Origin: Akebia trifoliata
Taxonomy: Eukaryota; Streptophyta; Magnoliopsida; Ranunculales; Lardizabalaceae
Direction: 5' to 3'
NCBI GenBank assembly: GCA_017979445.1
Contig: CM030713.1
Coordinates: 24,845,163 to 24,909,162, forward strand
Length of the DNA: 64,000 nucleotides
The notes beneath the pieces were generated by a model. It was not told the DNA's origin and did no database searches. It was given only the letters and a program-made list of their open reading frames with translations. The translations under genes and the position numbers were made by a program. Positions 45,554 to 59,090 of the stretch are shown here, piece by piece. Every line of letters starts with the position of its first letter. The stretch's first letter is position 1.

Positions 45554-48500
45554 TATTTATTTAAAAATAAAACCCTTTCTTAGTTTCGTTCTTCTATTGT
45601 CTATTTCTCTCGTCTTCAACTTCATTTCCTCTATTTTTTTTTTAAATAAAAATTCATAAAAAAATGTAAACAAATATCTTTCTCAACTCTCAAATGGATC
45701 AACCCATTTATAGAAAAACTTTTTTAAAAAGTTTAATTTCTTATTTTTTTATGAGAACCTTTATGCCGTATTTGTTAGATGAAATATACTAGACGAACCT
45801 AGACTTATATTGGTTAATCTACCATTTATAGATTAGTTTCCTCACTAATCTATCCAATATACCAATTTTAAAATTGTAATTTTTTATAGTCTCATCGAAC
45901 TTCCTCTAATATTCAATTTATATAGATTTCAATCAAAATTTAATCCTAAAATCATTTTTATTTTAAAAATAGGTATTATTTATGATTTGATCCAAAGGGT
46001 TCCTCTTTAAAAAAAAAAAATACTAATTTATCTATTTTGAAAGTATGAGAACCGAGAACCGATACGAATCAAGATTGATCTGGATTGGTTCGATTCTATA
46101 GGATAATTTGATTGGTTCAGTTCCAAATTTTTAGAATTGATTATGTTTGATTTGATTTCAATTTTGCAAAAATCCAAACTAATCCAAACCATGTGCACCC
46201 CTATTATAATTAAGTGAGTTTTTAATTTTCTAAATTTCAGAATATCATTACTTTATATTATGTTATCTATAAAATTAGTTTAAAAAAAAAAAAAAAACCT
46301 AGGATATATTAAATGTGGGTTTTTTCAAAATGACAATCTCACTAATATTTATTTTTTCAAAGTGACAATATGTTTTATTTATATAGCGACGGTCTGGATA
46401 AAAGGTAGCGAACCTGCGAGATCGTTACTTTTATAACGAGAGAGATTCTCACTTTTCAAATAAATATCAGCTATCTCCTATTTTATTTCAGCGATATTTT
46501 TATTTTGAAAAACCCTTGATCTCACTCTTCATGTTTTTGGAATTAAAATGAAAAGTGAGATGGAATTGGATTTTCGTCAAAAGTAGATCTCAATTTAGAA
46601 AATTTATCTTTAATATATCATATTAAATATAATTTTCAAGTTTTATATGTTAGATCTGCCTGCAACTCAATGGCTATGATGTCATTTGATCCTGAAGAAC
46701 CTGCAAACAAGAAATCGTTGTTATGATTCCAACCAATGAAACCAAAACCACCCCCTACTGCTGAAACGGAACCGTCTATGTTGAGCTTGCTTCCAAGATT
46801 GGAAGAAAGGAGCACTTGAGCAATTTTTGTCATCCGAAACCACCACCCCATCAAATAAAAGAGATAGCTCAATTCGAGATCTTCTCCAAGACGGAGTCAC
46901 GAGATGAATCGACCCCTTCAAAAAGACGCTTATTACTCTCTCTCTCTCTCTCCAAACATGATAAATTAGAGAGCAAAAGCAAACGCTAAGCATGCCATAA
47001 ATGACCTTGGAAGGGAATTTAACTCCTTGGTTAAATTGAGCTTCCCATTCAGTAGGGCCCAAATCCATCCGATTAACACCAAATTTTCTAAGAATGGATT
47101 TTCGAAGCCAACCACTGAAAGGGCATTCCAATAAAATATGGTTGCTGTCTTCATTAGCTTGGCGACATAAAAGCTCAGTCATTTTACAATTTAGCACCAA
47201 ATTTCTTTAATAGCAATCTCGATTCAAAGAAAAACTATTCAGAAAAAATCTACTTTATCCAGTTCTCCACACTTGGTAATCTGGCTATAGCCGGTTTTCC
47301 ATCCACGTGGCACAATTAGAAGCCTGAGTAAGACTTCTAGCCTAAATATATTATAAATAAAACACTTACATCAACCCACAATTGAGGTTTTCCACCAAAT
47401 AGACGATTAGAATCACAGTTTCTACTAATAATTTAGCATGTTCTTTGTTGCTATTATGGGCTCATGAAACACAAAAGATTTTACTTGTTAGTGTCAATTA
47501 GGCGGTCTGTGGACTTTTGTTGCTATCCATGTATCTCAACAAATGTGAATCACCCAATGCAAGATCTTACTATTTGTAGTACTTTGTTATTTCGATGTTG
47601 CCTTCCAAAGAATGATTTGGAGTTATTTGCAAGGTGGAACCATGCATTACCAAACAAGAGAGATTTTCCAAAGCACAAGGATTTTTTTGAATAAGCCAAT
47701 CGATTTGGGATGGTACAGATCCATTTTGAGATTTCTGAAATTCTCAAGAAAAATGCATCTCCGGGAAAAAATATGTACATCCCTAGGAAAGTGATCTAAT
47801 CTCTAGGGAATCTATGTTTTTTCTGCTTTTTCTAACCGTATATTTGATGTAGAGCCAAAAAAATCCAAATACATTAACCAAGCTAGCCTTACATTTATAT
47901 ATCCTTAATATTCATTATTTATTAATACTCATTATTCATCTACCAGGTCAGAAGAGGTTAGGTATAAGTGTGGGAAGGGCTTCCAATCGCACAACAGTTT
48001 TGGATTTTAATCCCTGCAGTCGTGCTTTCTTAGCTGACACAGAGTGGTTCAAATTCTCAAGCAAAAATCTTACAATTGTAGAAAGTGAATACTTAACGTC
48101 TAATGTGGTCCTGGACTGGGTCGTAGGGGAGGAGAAGTGTGAAGATGTTGGAACAGGTACATGTGGACTAAACAGCCATTGCAACAATTCTGAAAGTGTC
48201 TCTGGATATCGTTGCTCCTGTGACAATGGTTACGAAGGGAACCCCTATCTCCCCAAGGGATGTCAAGGTACCTACTTACTTCACAATATGACAATCAGGA
48301 TGGTTTATATATGTAGGATATATCTAATAGTGCTACATACATTAGAACTTACATTTTAATTTTACTAGACATTGATGAGTGCTTGGATCCAAGCATATAT
48401 TCTTGCGAAGGGACTTGCAAGAATACGAAAGGAAATTACACTTGCAGCTGCCCATTTGGTAAACATGGCGATGGCAAAGTAGGTTGCCGGCTACATCCTT

Positions 48501-50224
48501 TAATTACAGTATTCGGTGGTAAGCTCCTCTTAATCCTAATTTATTTTCTTTTTGGCTAAGTAATAGCAAGGAAATTGAACTAATGAGGAACTTACAAAAC
48601 ATTTGTGGGGATACTCCTGACAGTTACTATTTTGATAATCTAGAAGAGTCCCATAATTTCTCCAAAAGACACCCTCTTAACAGATTTTGAGAAAATCAGT
48701 TGACACAACTCTGAAATCCTTTATCAGCAATTCAACTCTATTTCTTGATGCAAAGTACACCAATGCATCAACAGTTTTTTAGTAACCTTCTCTTCAAACA
48801 TGGGTCATCGACCAAACTAAATTCTTTAACTTATCAAAAACGCTACCCATCCAATGTTCAACCATCCAATATAGCCTCACCCCTAGAAGCATTGAATAGA
48901 ACAGAGGAATTGGTCTACATTGTGATCGATGATGGGAATTCTTGAGAAATGAGCTTAATCCCCCCATAGAGCAAGAATTTCAGCTCTACGGTTTGTAGTC
49001 ACTCCAAAACACACACGGTTTGTAGAGCAAGAATTTCAGCTCCTCGTATGGTACCATACATGAAAATCATATATATATATATATATATTAAAGGTGGTTT
49101 TTTTTTTTGTGTGTGCAGGTATTGGTGCAGGAATTTTGGTGGCAATTGTTGTTTTATGTGTTTGTTGGGTACTCAAACTGAAAATTAGAGAAAAATATTT
49201 TCGAGAAAATGGAGGTATGTTGTTAGAGCAGCACAGACAGAGTGAAGATTTTAAAGAAGCAGAAGTCAGGAAGGCAACAAACAATTACAATTCTAGTCAG
49301 CTTCTTGGTGAAGGAGGCAATGGTTCAGTTTATAAAGGCTTGTTAGAAAACAATGAAGTTGCCATTAAGAAGTCAAAAGTGGTAAACAAGCACCAAATCG
49401 TGCAATTTTTAAATGAGGTTGAAATTGTTTCACAGATCAACCATAAGAACGTGGTGAAGCTCTTGGGATTATGCTTAGATGACAAAGTTCCGTTGTTGGT
49501 TTATGAATATATATCAAATGGAACACTCTTCCACCACATCCATGACAAAAAATCAACGATCTTAAACACATGGAAAACACGTTTAAAGATTGCTGCGGAG
49601 ACCGCAGGTGCACTTGACTATATTCACTCCAAAGCTGATCCACCCATCATTCATAGAGATGTTAAATCAAGCAATATCCTCATAGATAGTGAATGCACTG
49701 CAAAAGTAGCTGACTTTGGAGCTTCAATGCTAATTCCATTTGATCGAAATATTGCACCCAGTGGTGGGCAAGGGACCTTTGGGTACATAGACCCCGAATA
49801 TCTTCAAACAGGCAAGTTAACAAAGAAGAGTGATGTATATAGCTTTGGAGTTGTTCTTATGGAGCTATTAACCAGAGAGAGACCAATTTCTAATGCACGA
49901 TCTGAAAAATATACAAGCTTAGTTACATTATTTTTATCTTCAATTCGAGAAAATTATCTTGATGAGATTTTGAAGGTTGAAGATGTCCAAGAGCATGAAA
50001 TGAGGCAGGTCTACATTGTTGCTAAGCTTGCGGAGAAATGTGTGGCAATGCCTAGTACAGAAAGGCCCACAATGACTGAAGTGGCTGACGTGCTTGATGG
50101 GTTGACAAAGGAATATGGGGATTTGAAGGTTGAAGGAGACTATGAAGAAACTCAAAGCTTGCTAGAAGATGAACATTTTATGCAATCGTTTGAAATTTAC
50201 TCAGATTCAACTTCGACTATATAA
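44526..50224 (+). CDS. Wall-associated-kinase-like receptor kinase, copy B (four exons, 699 aa)
   Basis: Exons 44526-45048, 47947-48267, 48369-48518 and 49119-50224, all introns GT...AG and phase 1, joining to 2100 nt. Residues 1-16 form a signal peptide (cleavage near AVAA). About 26-100 is a galacturonan-binding-type WAK domain ([17 protein letters not shown]). About 176-240 is the Cys-rich DFNPCS region, 240-281 one EGF module, 282-320 a DIDEC calcium-type EGF module, and 333-353 a membrane span. The kinase has its glycine loop at 395-402, Lys 415, HRD 510-512 and DFG 530-532, so it is an RD kinase expected to be active. WAKs bind cell-wall pectin and signal from the plasma membrane; ligand and role of this one are unknown. 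Intron 1 (2.9 kb) holds a hAT element and a LINE relic. AATAAA at 50223 and 50250. The length is slightly below the usual 700-760 aa. Confidence 0.9.
45285..46203. mobile_element. Non-autonomous hAT-type element in WAK intron 1 (copy B)
   Basis: Perfect inverted ends TAGGGGTGCACAT/ATGTGCACCCCTA and a perfect 8-bp target duplication TTATAATT (45277-45284, 46204-46211). Holds a (TA)n tract at 45484-45550 that is short in copy A. No transposase. Confidence 0.88.
46636..47200 (-). pseudogene. LINE fragment (zf-RVT plus RNase H-like), antisense in WAK intron 1, copy B
   Basis: A minus-strand frame 47200-46721 opens with [20 protein letters not shown] (zinc-binding reverse-transcriptase region) and continues to [12 protein letters not shown]. 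The RNase H-like piece ([26 protein letters not shown]) is in the next frame at 46872-46636. More continuous than in copy A, but still lacks the RT core. Opposite in direction to the host gene. Confidence 0.72.
47201..47946. other. Rest of WAK intron 1, copy B
   Basis: Near-identical to 2026-2772; ends in the exon-2 acceptor CCAG at 47943-47946. No gene. Confidence 0.5.
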
Positions 50225-52753
50225 TAAATGGTTAGATATTATGTATTGTAATAAAATGTTATAAAAATAATTTTTTTCTATTAAACTAAAGGATAAAAAA
50301 AGGGATCTTCATTCACCTTCTTGAACTTTTTTCCTTGAATTAATACCATTAAAGTAAGACTTGGAATTCTATAGAGAAAGGCCATTAGGAGGTACATCTG
50401 AAGCATTTAGCTAGGATAAATCTATAGCTTTCTTTCTCTTGTAGTTAATTATTAGAAGAAAAAAATGTGATCATATTTTATTAGTTCTTTTATTGGGTTC
50501 ATTCTTCACTAAATAAAACATGCATGTTTTGACAATGGATAACATTTTTTATACTGTGAATGCAAGATAACGCTTTGAGACTATACTTGATTTATGGTAT
50601 TGGATGAAAGCCTGTGAGCAAAATGCCCTAAATCCTTTGTGTAGACACCCCAATTTGCACGAACCTATTAAAAAAAGCTCAAATTTTCAAAAACTCAAGT
50701 TGATTTTAATCAAAGGTCTAAAACTCTTTAACAGGCCCATATTGCATAATAATTATCACTTGGCACATTTCTTTATGTATACTTGCACACATGCATCATT
50801 TTACATTGATTTGCATGTCTAAACCTTGTCCCTAGTCCAACACCGTCCAATTTCATATCCACTTTCCTAACCCATTTTCGACCCAATTTCATAACCACTT
50901 TCTAATTCCACACCCAATCTTCATTAACCAATCCACTATCCATATCTTAACCCAATACAAGCCCACTTTCAAACCTATTCTAAATATCCAAATTTAAATC
51001 ATCCTAAGCCCATGACCTAAGTCCAAAGTCATATCAAATACATTCTAAGCTCATGGTCTTACACCTCCCCAAAAGAGGATGCATGGTAGTCTCTCATAAG
51101 TCCTAATGCCCAATGTTCCAACCTAATTGGAGAGTTAACTCGCTTGAGAAAACCTAAGAATATCTTTTTCAAAAAATGATGTCAAACTAAAAAGGTGCTT
51201 TGATTTTTGGTAAAAATCCCTAAAATTGAAAGAACTTTCAATCCTACCCCTAAAAGGTAAGAATCTTCAAGTACATACATGAAGGTCTCTTATTAGTTTA
51301 TTTAAAAAATATATATCTACCATTACTTTTGAGAATATTTACAAGAGAACCCAAATCTACTTACCTACCACTTAACCTTTATACATGTCACTCTTTTACT
51401 CACTCTCATAAAAATACTTTTGTTCTCTTGCCTCTATTTATCAAAAAACTAAAGATTAAAAATATTTTCGATGTTTTATCTCACAAATTCCACCTTTACC
51501 CTCATAGATAGAAAATTTCAAAAGAAACAATCAAAATCTCATGTTCATTCTCTTTGTTTTTACGGTTGGACTATTTTATCCCCAAAAGTTCTCCAAAAGC
51601 TCTTCCTATGATCAATTCAACCTCAAACTCTACCAAAATCCTTACTTAACTCAAACACCCATCTCTCAACCTTCAAGCTTCCAAACAAAAATCATCACTC
51701 ATTTCTTACATCCAACACTTAGCCAAAATTCTCAACTTCAAGTTCTTCTATTCAAGACAATCTCATTTAAGACTATTAAGGGACAAGGTGGGTTAGAATT
51801 TAATTTTATTTTAAGCTTGCATTTTTTTTTCTTCTATCCTTCTTAATTTTTCTTTTAGAAAATTTAGGATGAAATGAAGAACCCATCTTCATCTCGAATA
51901 GATTGAACTTCAACCTTGGGCATGGAATACTTGAGGTGATTTGATAAAAAAAAAGGAAGTTTAAGTCTTTTTAAACTCATGTATCTCTCATGTATCATAG
52001 TGTATGTTATGTACACACATCACACATGTTTGATTATGATGAAAAAATATGTAGCTCTCTTAATAAATTTAAAACACTAAGTTTCTAGCCAAGTATGTAT
52101 GCATTAATGTTATAGATCTAAGGGAATTCCATCTATGAAATCTTTCTAAAATCTTAAAACAACATTCCAACTCTTGTAAAAAGAGATGACTCCATGGGAT
52201 ATCCTTTTCCATAGGATATTTTCACATGTCAATAATAACGTTAAATCTTTTTTCAAAGAGATACATTCCCAATATATGCACACACTCATTTCATGCATCT
52301 CGTGTATTTTATTGTTCTTTTTTAACAATCCCAAAAAATGGCCAAGTTTAAAAAGGAAATCACCTTATGTGGAGAGAATGAGGTACTTAACACTTTCCCC
52401 ATCCTTTAACCAAATCCCCTTGTCTAGATCTTAGGTAAACCATATCCTTTATCATGAACGAGAACCACTACAATGTTATAAAAAATGATTTTCTTAAAAA
52501 ACTAATTCGAGTGCCCATTCACACATATTTTCAAAAAAGAATGGTTGTGACTCCAAACAACATAGTATTGAGGTTAAAAAATGAACAACTCATGTCTACA
52601 TTTTGGAGAAGATCTCAGGATGAGATGGGATTAAAGTTGGGAGAAATTGGCCTAGGGAGCTCAAATTTTATTTACATATTGTTTTAAATTTACATCGTAA
52701 TTATGTTGTTGTCCCTAGTATGCTTGCAACTTTCTCTTTGAATTAGTTATTAG
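50225..52753. other. Gene-free spacer downstream of WAK copy B
   Basis: Equivalent of 5048-7567. 50657-51192 is the patch that differs by about 9% from copy A. Short frames have no domain. Confidence 0.6.
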
Positions 52754-53331
52754 CATTATAAGAAATTTGATATTTAACCATAATATTTTTCGTCACTAAA
52801 TGTTTAAAAGGTGTCACTAAAAGTTTTATTAACAACATCTTTATTGCGGCTACGCCGTTACTAAAAGTGTCGTGGCTAAATGTTTTAGTTACAACTTTTA
52901 AAAAATGTCACTAAAGATTATACCTTTAGTTACAACAAATAAATTATCACTAAAAATATAATATTCAGCCACAAAAAATATTGCGACTACTTTAAAAAGT
53001 TATTGTCACTAAATATATGTAATTGCCACTAAAACTTGTCAAAACTAATTGATAAAAATGGATTTTTAATGGTAATTTAAAGTAGTTGCTAAAAGTGGAG
53101 AGTTAGCCAAAACCATAAATCGACACTAAAACTGCTAGATTTAGTGTTATTTTTTGCAGCTAAATGTGAATCGTTAACAACAATCATTAATTACCACTAA
53201 AAAAGTTTAAGAATATATTTAGTATCAAATTACTTTGCGACTAAAAATGGACTATTAATCACAACAAAAAAATCATCACCAAAGTCCTTAAAAAAATATG
53301 AGACAAGAAATTTAGTGACATTAAATTCTTT
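52754..53331. repeat. CACTA-like subterminal repeat region, copy B
   Basis: Equivalent of 7568-8152: CATTATAAGAAATTTG edge and dense GTCACTAAA/GCGACTAAA motifs, then (TA)n at about 53332-53355. Confidence 0.45.
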
Positions 53332-53355
53332 ATATATATATATATATATATATAT

Positions 53356-55568
53356 TGACATACTTGATTTTCATGAACATGCTTGTATTTTAAATGAGAA
53401 TATGAAATCTTCATCACAATAAATATTGAATCAAACATTAAATTTAATTCATTTAAGTACAATATTCCAATATAAATTGTTCAACTCATCATAAAAATAA
53501 AAAATAAAAATCTTGATCAAAGAGATTTTGAAAAGTTCTACATCATATGTCTCTGATCTGCAAATAAAATAATTGAAAAATGATTGTATTAAAATAAATT
53601 AAATGAATATATCATATATATAATTGGACCAAAAGTAGATCTCTTTAGAAAATAAAATTCGACGAAACCTCCTTAATATTTCAAACATGTGGAATTATGA
53701 CGTACCTGATAAGAAATCATTTATATTATAAGAGAAGATCCCCATTAAAAAACATGCATCCATATAAGAAAATCACAAGATGCATTCATATTAACTTATG
53801 AGCAATTCATATGTGAATAATAGATGAAAAATGCATATAAGCAAATCAACTGTGCATATGCTCAGTTCAGTCAAGTACCTGAAATGGCTCAAAGTTTCCT
53901 TCCTCAACTATTGAAGAAATTCTCTTTAAATCTAAAGGAGAAGAAAAAAATTAAAGCATATTGACCAAGGAAGGTTAATATGTATGGAATAAGGAAACCA
54001 TGGTTGCTAAATAGATACTTATTCTGAAAAAAAAAAAAAAAGGGCATGTTCTCAACATCATTTTTTTGGTGTATGTGAATCCTAAATTAATTTCTCTTAT
54101 CTACTAAATAGCTAGCTAGTGTGCTCTCTCTATATTTACTATTTCAAGTTGTTGAACTTGGCTATTGGAAAAGAGGCTTCTCCTTTGTGGTCTTTTGGTA
54201 TTATTTTAATAAAATTGATGTGTTATTGAAATGGATGGTCCATTTTAAAATCCATTCCTCTCAATCATCATCTTTTGTTATGTATTTAAACTTCCCCATG
54301 GACAAATGGATCCCTTGATTATGTATAGTTAGTCCCTCTTGAATTAGCACAACTCTAACCTAAACTTGATCGTCCATTATCCTGCCCCACCTCAAACCTT
54401 GTGCTCAAAAACCACCTTTCACAGCCATTCTACACCTTATGGTCTTCCTACAGATTTGATCTCCTCAAAGCCCTTAACCAAGCTTTGATACCAGTTGTTG
54501 GAATAGAGTAAAACAGTTGGTGTTTGAAAAGATATACAGTTTGTCTGTTCCTACAACTAATGGACAAATAGATATAATGTTTGTCTGTTCCTACTACTAA
54601 TGGACAAACAAATATAACTGGTTGATTATGCACTGCCCCTTCAAGGATTATTAAGAATTGAAATATTTGCACAAACCTTTGCATTTCTGGAGGCAGCCTT
54701 CCTAGCCTTGAGTGTTTGCTAGTCTTGTCATCAGAAAAATATAAAGTAAACAAAACAAAAATTCAAGGTTTGTTAAAAAAGCTTCCATTCTTGTCACATT
54801 GTTTAATTCATAAACAACAGAAGTACCAAGTTCTAGCAATTCATCTTCAACCCCACCACGATTATGTAGAAAGGAGTAAAATGGCTAGATTTTACAAAAA
54901 AATGTACATAAATATGAGCTAAGCCAATAAATTGTCACTAAACATGTCATAGTTCAGGTGCTATGATGTTCTTAACAAGAAACAAAGATCTCTAGTGAAA
55001 AATGATTCTGCAGTTGAATTGCAAAATTTGTTGGGGGATAAAGATCATTGCATTAGCACCACAATCTACATATAATTAAAAATTATGGACCGTGATCACA
55101 TATGAGAAGAGGCATCTACCATCTCTTAGCCAAAAAGTCAAATGATGATGAACACCATAATATGACAAAACTCAAATCCTATACCATACCATTTTAAACC
55201 AATATGAAGTTCAAATGCAACAACATTTTACCAATCAATAGAGAAAAGTCAAAAACTTAGTAAAACATGTATATTTACCAATCGTATACAAAACAATGTC
55301 CGTACAATTACCTATAGTATCAAAAAGAGATCCTAGTGTGCCAGTTTGACCAATTTTGAAGGTTGAAACATATTTACTGCAACAACAAGATTTTGGAAAA
55401 GTTATATTCAATGTTTAGTTCCTTCATTGATGGTTAAGTTTCCATGTGACAGTACCTTCAGCAATTGACGAATTTACCCTTCCAGTAGTTCCATTAAGAT
55501 CTCAATCTGCTGCTTTCTAAATTGGATGAGTATCTTATCACCAACCAACTTTACTTGCATAGTATAGT
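53356..55568. other. Spacer and minus-strand LTR relic, copy B
   Basis: Equivalent of 8179-10369. Includes the TTGGTATCAAAGC-like primer site on the minus strand at about 54473-54493, here changed to CTGGTATCAAAGC. A 17-bp stretch present near 54385-54410 (CCCACCTCAAACC) has no match in copy A. No gene. Confidence 0.45.
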
Positions 55569-56805
55569 GATAAGGTCCCATAAAGCCATTTTTGGGACCG
55601 TAATTACACAAGAATTATTGACACGTGATTGTTATTTCACCTTAAATAAAAATAAATTGTATAAAAATGCCAAAATCATTGAGCTAATAGAATTTTCTAT
55701 TATTTGCAAGTAAAAAAGGGTAATTTCGGAGACAAATAATATTGAAACAATATCCAAGCCAATGTGGAGCATCCAACCAAATCACAGATCCCAACTCTGC
55801 CACATCATCGTGCCACAACACTCTTGTGGTGCGCCATGGTAATCTTGAGGAATTATGCCTCAAGATTTGTACTGAAGGTTCTAAACTCTTTGGTCGTTGC
55901 AGTGGTGGATCTGTCTCGAATCAACTAAAGTAAAATTCAACTTAATAACCCAAAAGAAATCCTATAAATTGGGGGTTGTACCAAAGGAAAGGATCCCTCT
56001 TCTTATTCCTAATTACACTCTGTTATTTTCTGATTTTTGCTGAAAGAGAGAATCCTTATAGAAGTGAGAGCTCAAGAATCATCTCTTTCCCTTTTTCGTC
56101 CTTAATTTCTTTTTGTAACACCATTGTAGTTGATCATACTTTCAAGTTTGGAATCAAAGTGCAGTAAAGAATTGTCTCATTCTCTTCTCTACCATATTTT
56201 ATCTGCTTTACTATTACTGCAATTTGTTCATCGCAATGATCGACTAGACACTACATAAAGTATCAGAGTGAGTCTTTCTTGATCTTATTTAAGCAATTCT
56301 ATTATACCTGTTTTAATTGTACTTGTGTGAAGACTATTAAGTATGGATTATCCGATTTGTATTGATTATTCTCACTTTGATGATTCATGCTTAAATGAGA
56401 TCAAGCTTAATCATGCTTAATGACAACTTGAGATAGAAATCTGATAATACCACCTTGATTTAGGATTCACCTATACTTTGATTTCAACTACAAGAATTAA
56501 TTGATTTATCCTCCGATCCATGAAAAAGAGTTTTGTTGCGTAGATTGAGATCGAATTAGAATTGTTTAGATTTTTAACATAGCTTGCAAAGGTTGATTTG
56601 ATCTTTCTAACTCTTCCATTGATTTAATTTCAACTCTTGTTTCAATTCTACTTCTTAGTTGTAATTTCTCTACTCTATTTTTAATTTGTTTTTTAAAAAT
56701 CTATTTTGATTTTTAATTGAAAGAATATCCAAATCGACTGTTGTCCCTATGGAACGAACTTTGCTTACCAAAGTTTATTAATATTTGTTCATTTTACATC
56801 TGCAA
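55569..56805 (+). repeat. LTR-like block of the Athila-type element, copy B
   Basis: Equivalent of 10370-11607, with TATAAATT at 55963-55970 and the same U5-like CCCTATGGAACGA end. Boundaries approximate; no target duplication or partner LTR seen. Confidence 0.42.
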
Positions 56806-58142
56806 TCTACTACTTGAACAAATTGCTGCCATTGCGAGTGATGCGATTTTGATTCATTTTCATTTTGATAAAAACCTGATAAAGATTCAACACAGCTCCG
56901 AATATTGTTTTGCTTGAAACAGAAGCTAAACGAATAGAATCAAAGACCAAAATATTTTCATTACAATCCTTGATACATCAGAAAATTATTTCAAAAAGAA
57001 TTTTTCATTTTGGTTAGAATTTTACCGCTCCGCGGTAGCCCATTGGTGCTCTACGGTGACGTGGCAACATTTGCCTTTGAATGTTTGGGAACAAGCTTCT
57101 AACATCCTAAACATTGTAATGAAAATATTTGTTTCTCTTCTTAACATTCTGACTTGGATAATCTTGCTATTTTCAAGTGAAGGAATCGATGAAAGGCGAC
57201 TCGTGGAATTTTATCCATCGTCTCGGTTCCCTTACTAAGAAGATAACTACTTGTTAATTTTATTTTCATTTTGTTTTTACTAGAAAAAAATTTGTATTAG
57301 GAACTTGAAGTTGTAATAATTTTTTAAATTACTCCGAGAAGGCTCGGATTGCAATAGTTCTAGGGAAGGATGATAGTGGGACGAAACTGTCTCGGCCCCT
57401 CAGATTCGTATACTGAAATTGATGTCGGTGGCTCGAGTTGACTCAAATTGTTCATCCCCCATCTAGAACGAGAGGTAATATTCGTACCACCCACGTAACT
57501 CTCGTCAGTGGGTTTCTGTGTTGATTTTGGATGATTAAACTGTACACCTAGATCTGCACATAGTAATAAGGGCATCCTTATAAGGATGACATCATAAGAT
57601 AAGAATCAGATTTCATCATTGATATCTTTTCCTTTTAGAAAATTGAATTCACAATCAAAAGTTTAATTAAAATTGGTTAGACTCGACTCTAGATCCTACT
57701 AAGCTTATAAGCAAAACTAATCTAGTTGCATCAATTGCACTTCTTGATCGAAATTAATGCCTAAGTGAGATCTTGCCCCGCTGTACCTCGTGTACTAGGG
57801 GATAGACAATGTCTGTTCTAAACGAGAAGTGACTTTAGAGTGCCCTTACTCAGCATTGTGCGTCACCTCCCAACTGGGGATTAAATTGACTACTTTTGAT
57901 TTTAAAGATTTGGGTTGGAGGCTCAAATTATCACTTTAAAACAATTAGGAGTTATTTAGTCATAAGAACCCAATATTCACGTGTGAATTTCTCCCTTTCT
58001 TGCGTGCAAATCAATAGTGTATGTTTAAAAAGAGATCCCAGCAAAATCTGATTAAGCATTTGATTCGAAAATCACAAGATCTCATCCACTACCTAGGATT
58101 AGAAGAGAAATCAACTCTATACCCACCCTACAAGTCTTAGAA
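56806..58142 (+). other. Untranslated leader of the Athila-type element, copy B
   Basis: Uninterrupted here, showing the empty site CAACTGGGG (57871-57879) of the copy-A solo LTR. About 57720-57950 resembles 20205-20400 of the Tat/Ogre-type element. Confidence 0.55.
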
Positions 58143-59090
58143 ATGGATCAACATCCAATCCCACCTCATCATATCCATGAAGATAAGCAAGTTCTCAATG
58201 AGTTGTTTATCGCTATTACAGTTAATCCTCCTTCTTGCATCGTAATACCAATCATGAATGTGGCGCAATTTGAAATAAGGGTAGCCACCATCAACATGCT
58301 CCCTAAATTTCACAATTTCGAGAGTGAACAACTTTACAACCATCTAAATAAATTCATGACCTTATGCCAGACATTCAAAAATGGTCACCTCGACGAAGAC
58401 AACGTCTAGCATAAGTTGTTTCCTCTCTCTTTCGAAGATCATGCTATGGCCTGGTTGAACTCCTTGGCCTCTAACTCTATCACCACTTGGGATGAGTTAT
58501 CAAGAAAATTCATTGCCAATTTTTTTTCGATGGCAAAGATGGAACAATTCAAAAATGTCATTAGAAACTTCAAAAGAAGACCTAATGAAGAATTCACTCA
58601 ACCTTGGGAAATGCTTAATGACCTTCTTGTTAAATATCCGTATCATTAGATAGATAAAGTCCAATTGGTCAACTTCTTTTATTGCGGTCTCCCAATAGTC
58701 CAATGTATCCTTCTAGGGTTTATGCATCAAGGAAAGTTCATGAATCAGATTCCTAATCAAGCGTATGAGTTCCTAATAAAACTAGCTGAGAATGCTTGAA
58801 ATTGGAGTACTAACTTATGAGACTTCAATAAAGGAGACCTGGGAACCAAGAAACTAGGCATGTATGAGATTAAATCCAGCCCCAATCTCAAGAATGTCTT
58901 GACAAGCCTAGTTAGTAGTATGCAAAATTTGAATAAAAAGTTTGATACTTTCAGTGTCAAAACCAACCTACAAGAGGCCACCCCAATTTTGCAAGTCGCA
59001 ACAGAGACATCTTTATCATGTCTGCTCTGTGAGAGCTCTACTCATTCCATTGAAAATTATCCCACTTTGCCAGTAGTAAAGGCCAAGTAA
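58143..59090 (+). pseudogene. Athila-type Ty3/gypsy gag, copy B
   Basis: Same domain order as copy A: MDQHPIPP start, RVATINMLPKFHNFES, FPLSFEDHAMAWLNSLASNS (Trp kept, where copy A has TGA), EEFTQPWEMLNDLL, SCLLCESSTHSIENYP. Its own unique break is a TAG at about 58407 where copy A reads CAG (Gln). It shares the stop after KYPYH and those near AENA. Copy B has one more codon pair at SEQLYNHL than copy A. Confidence 0.82.
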
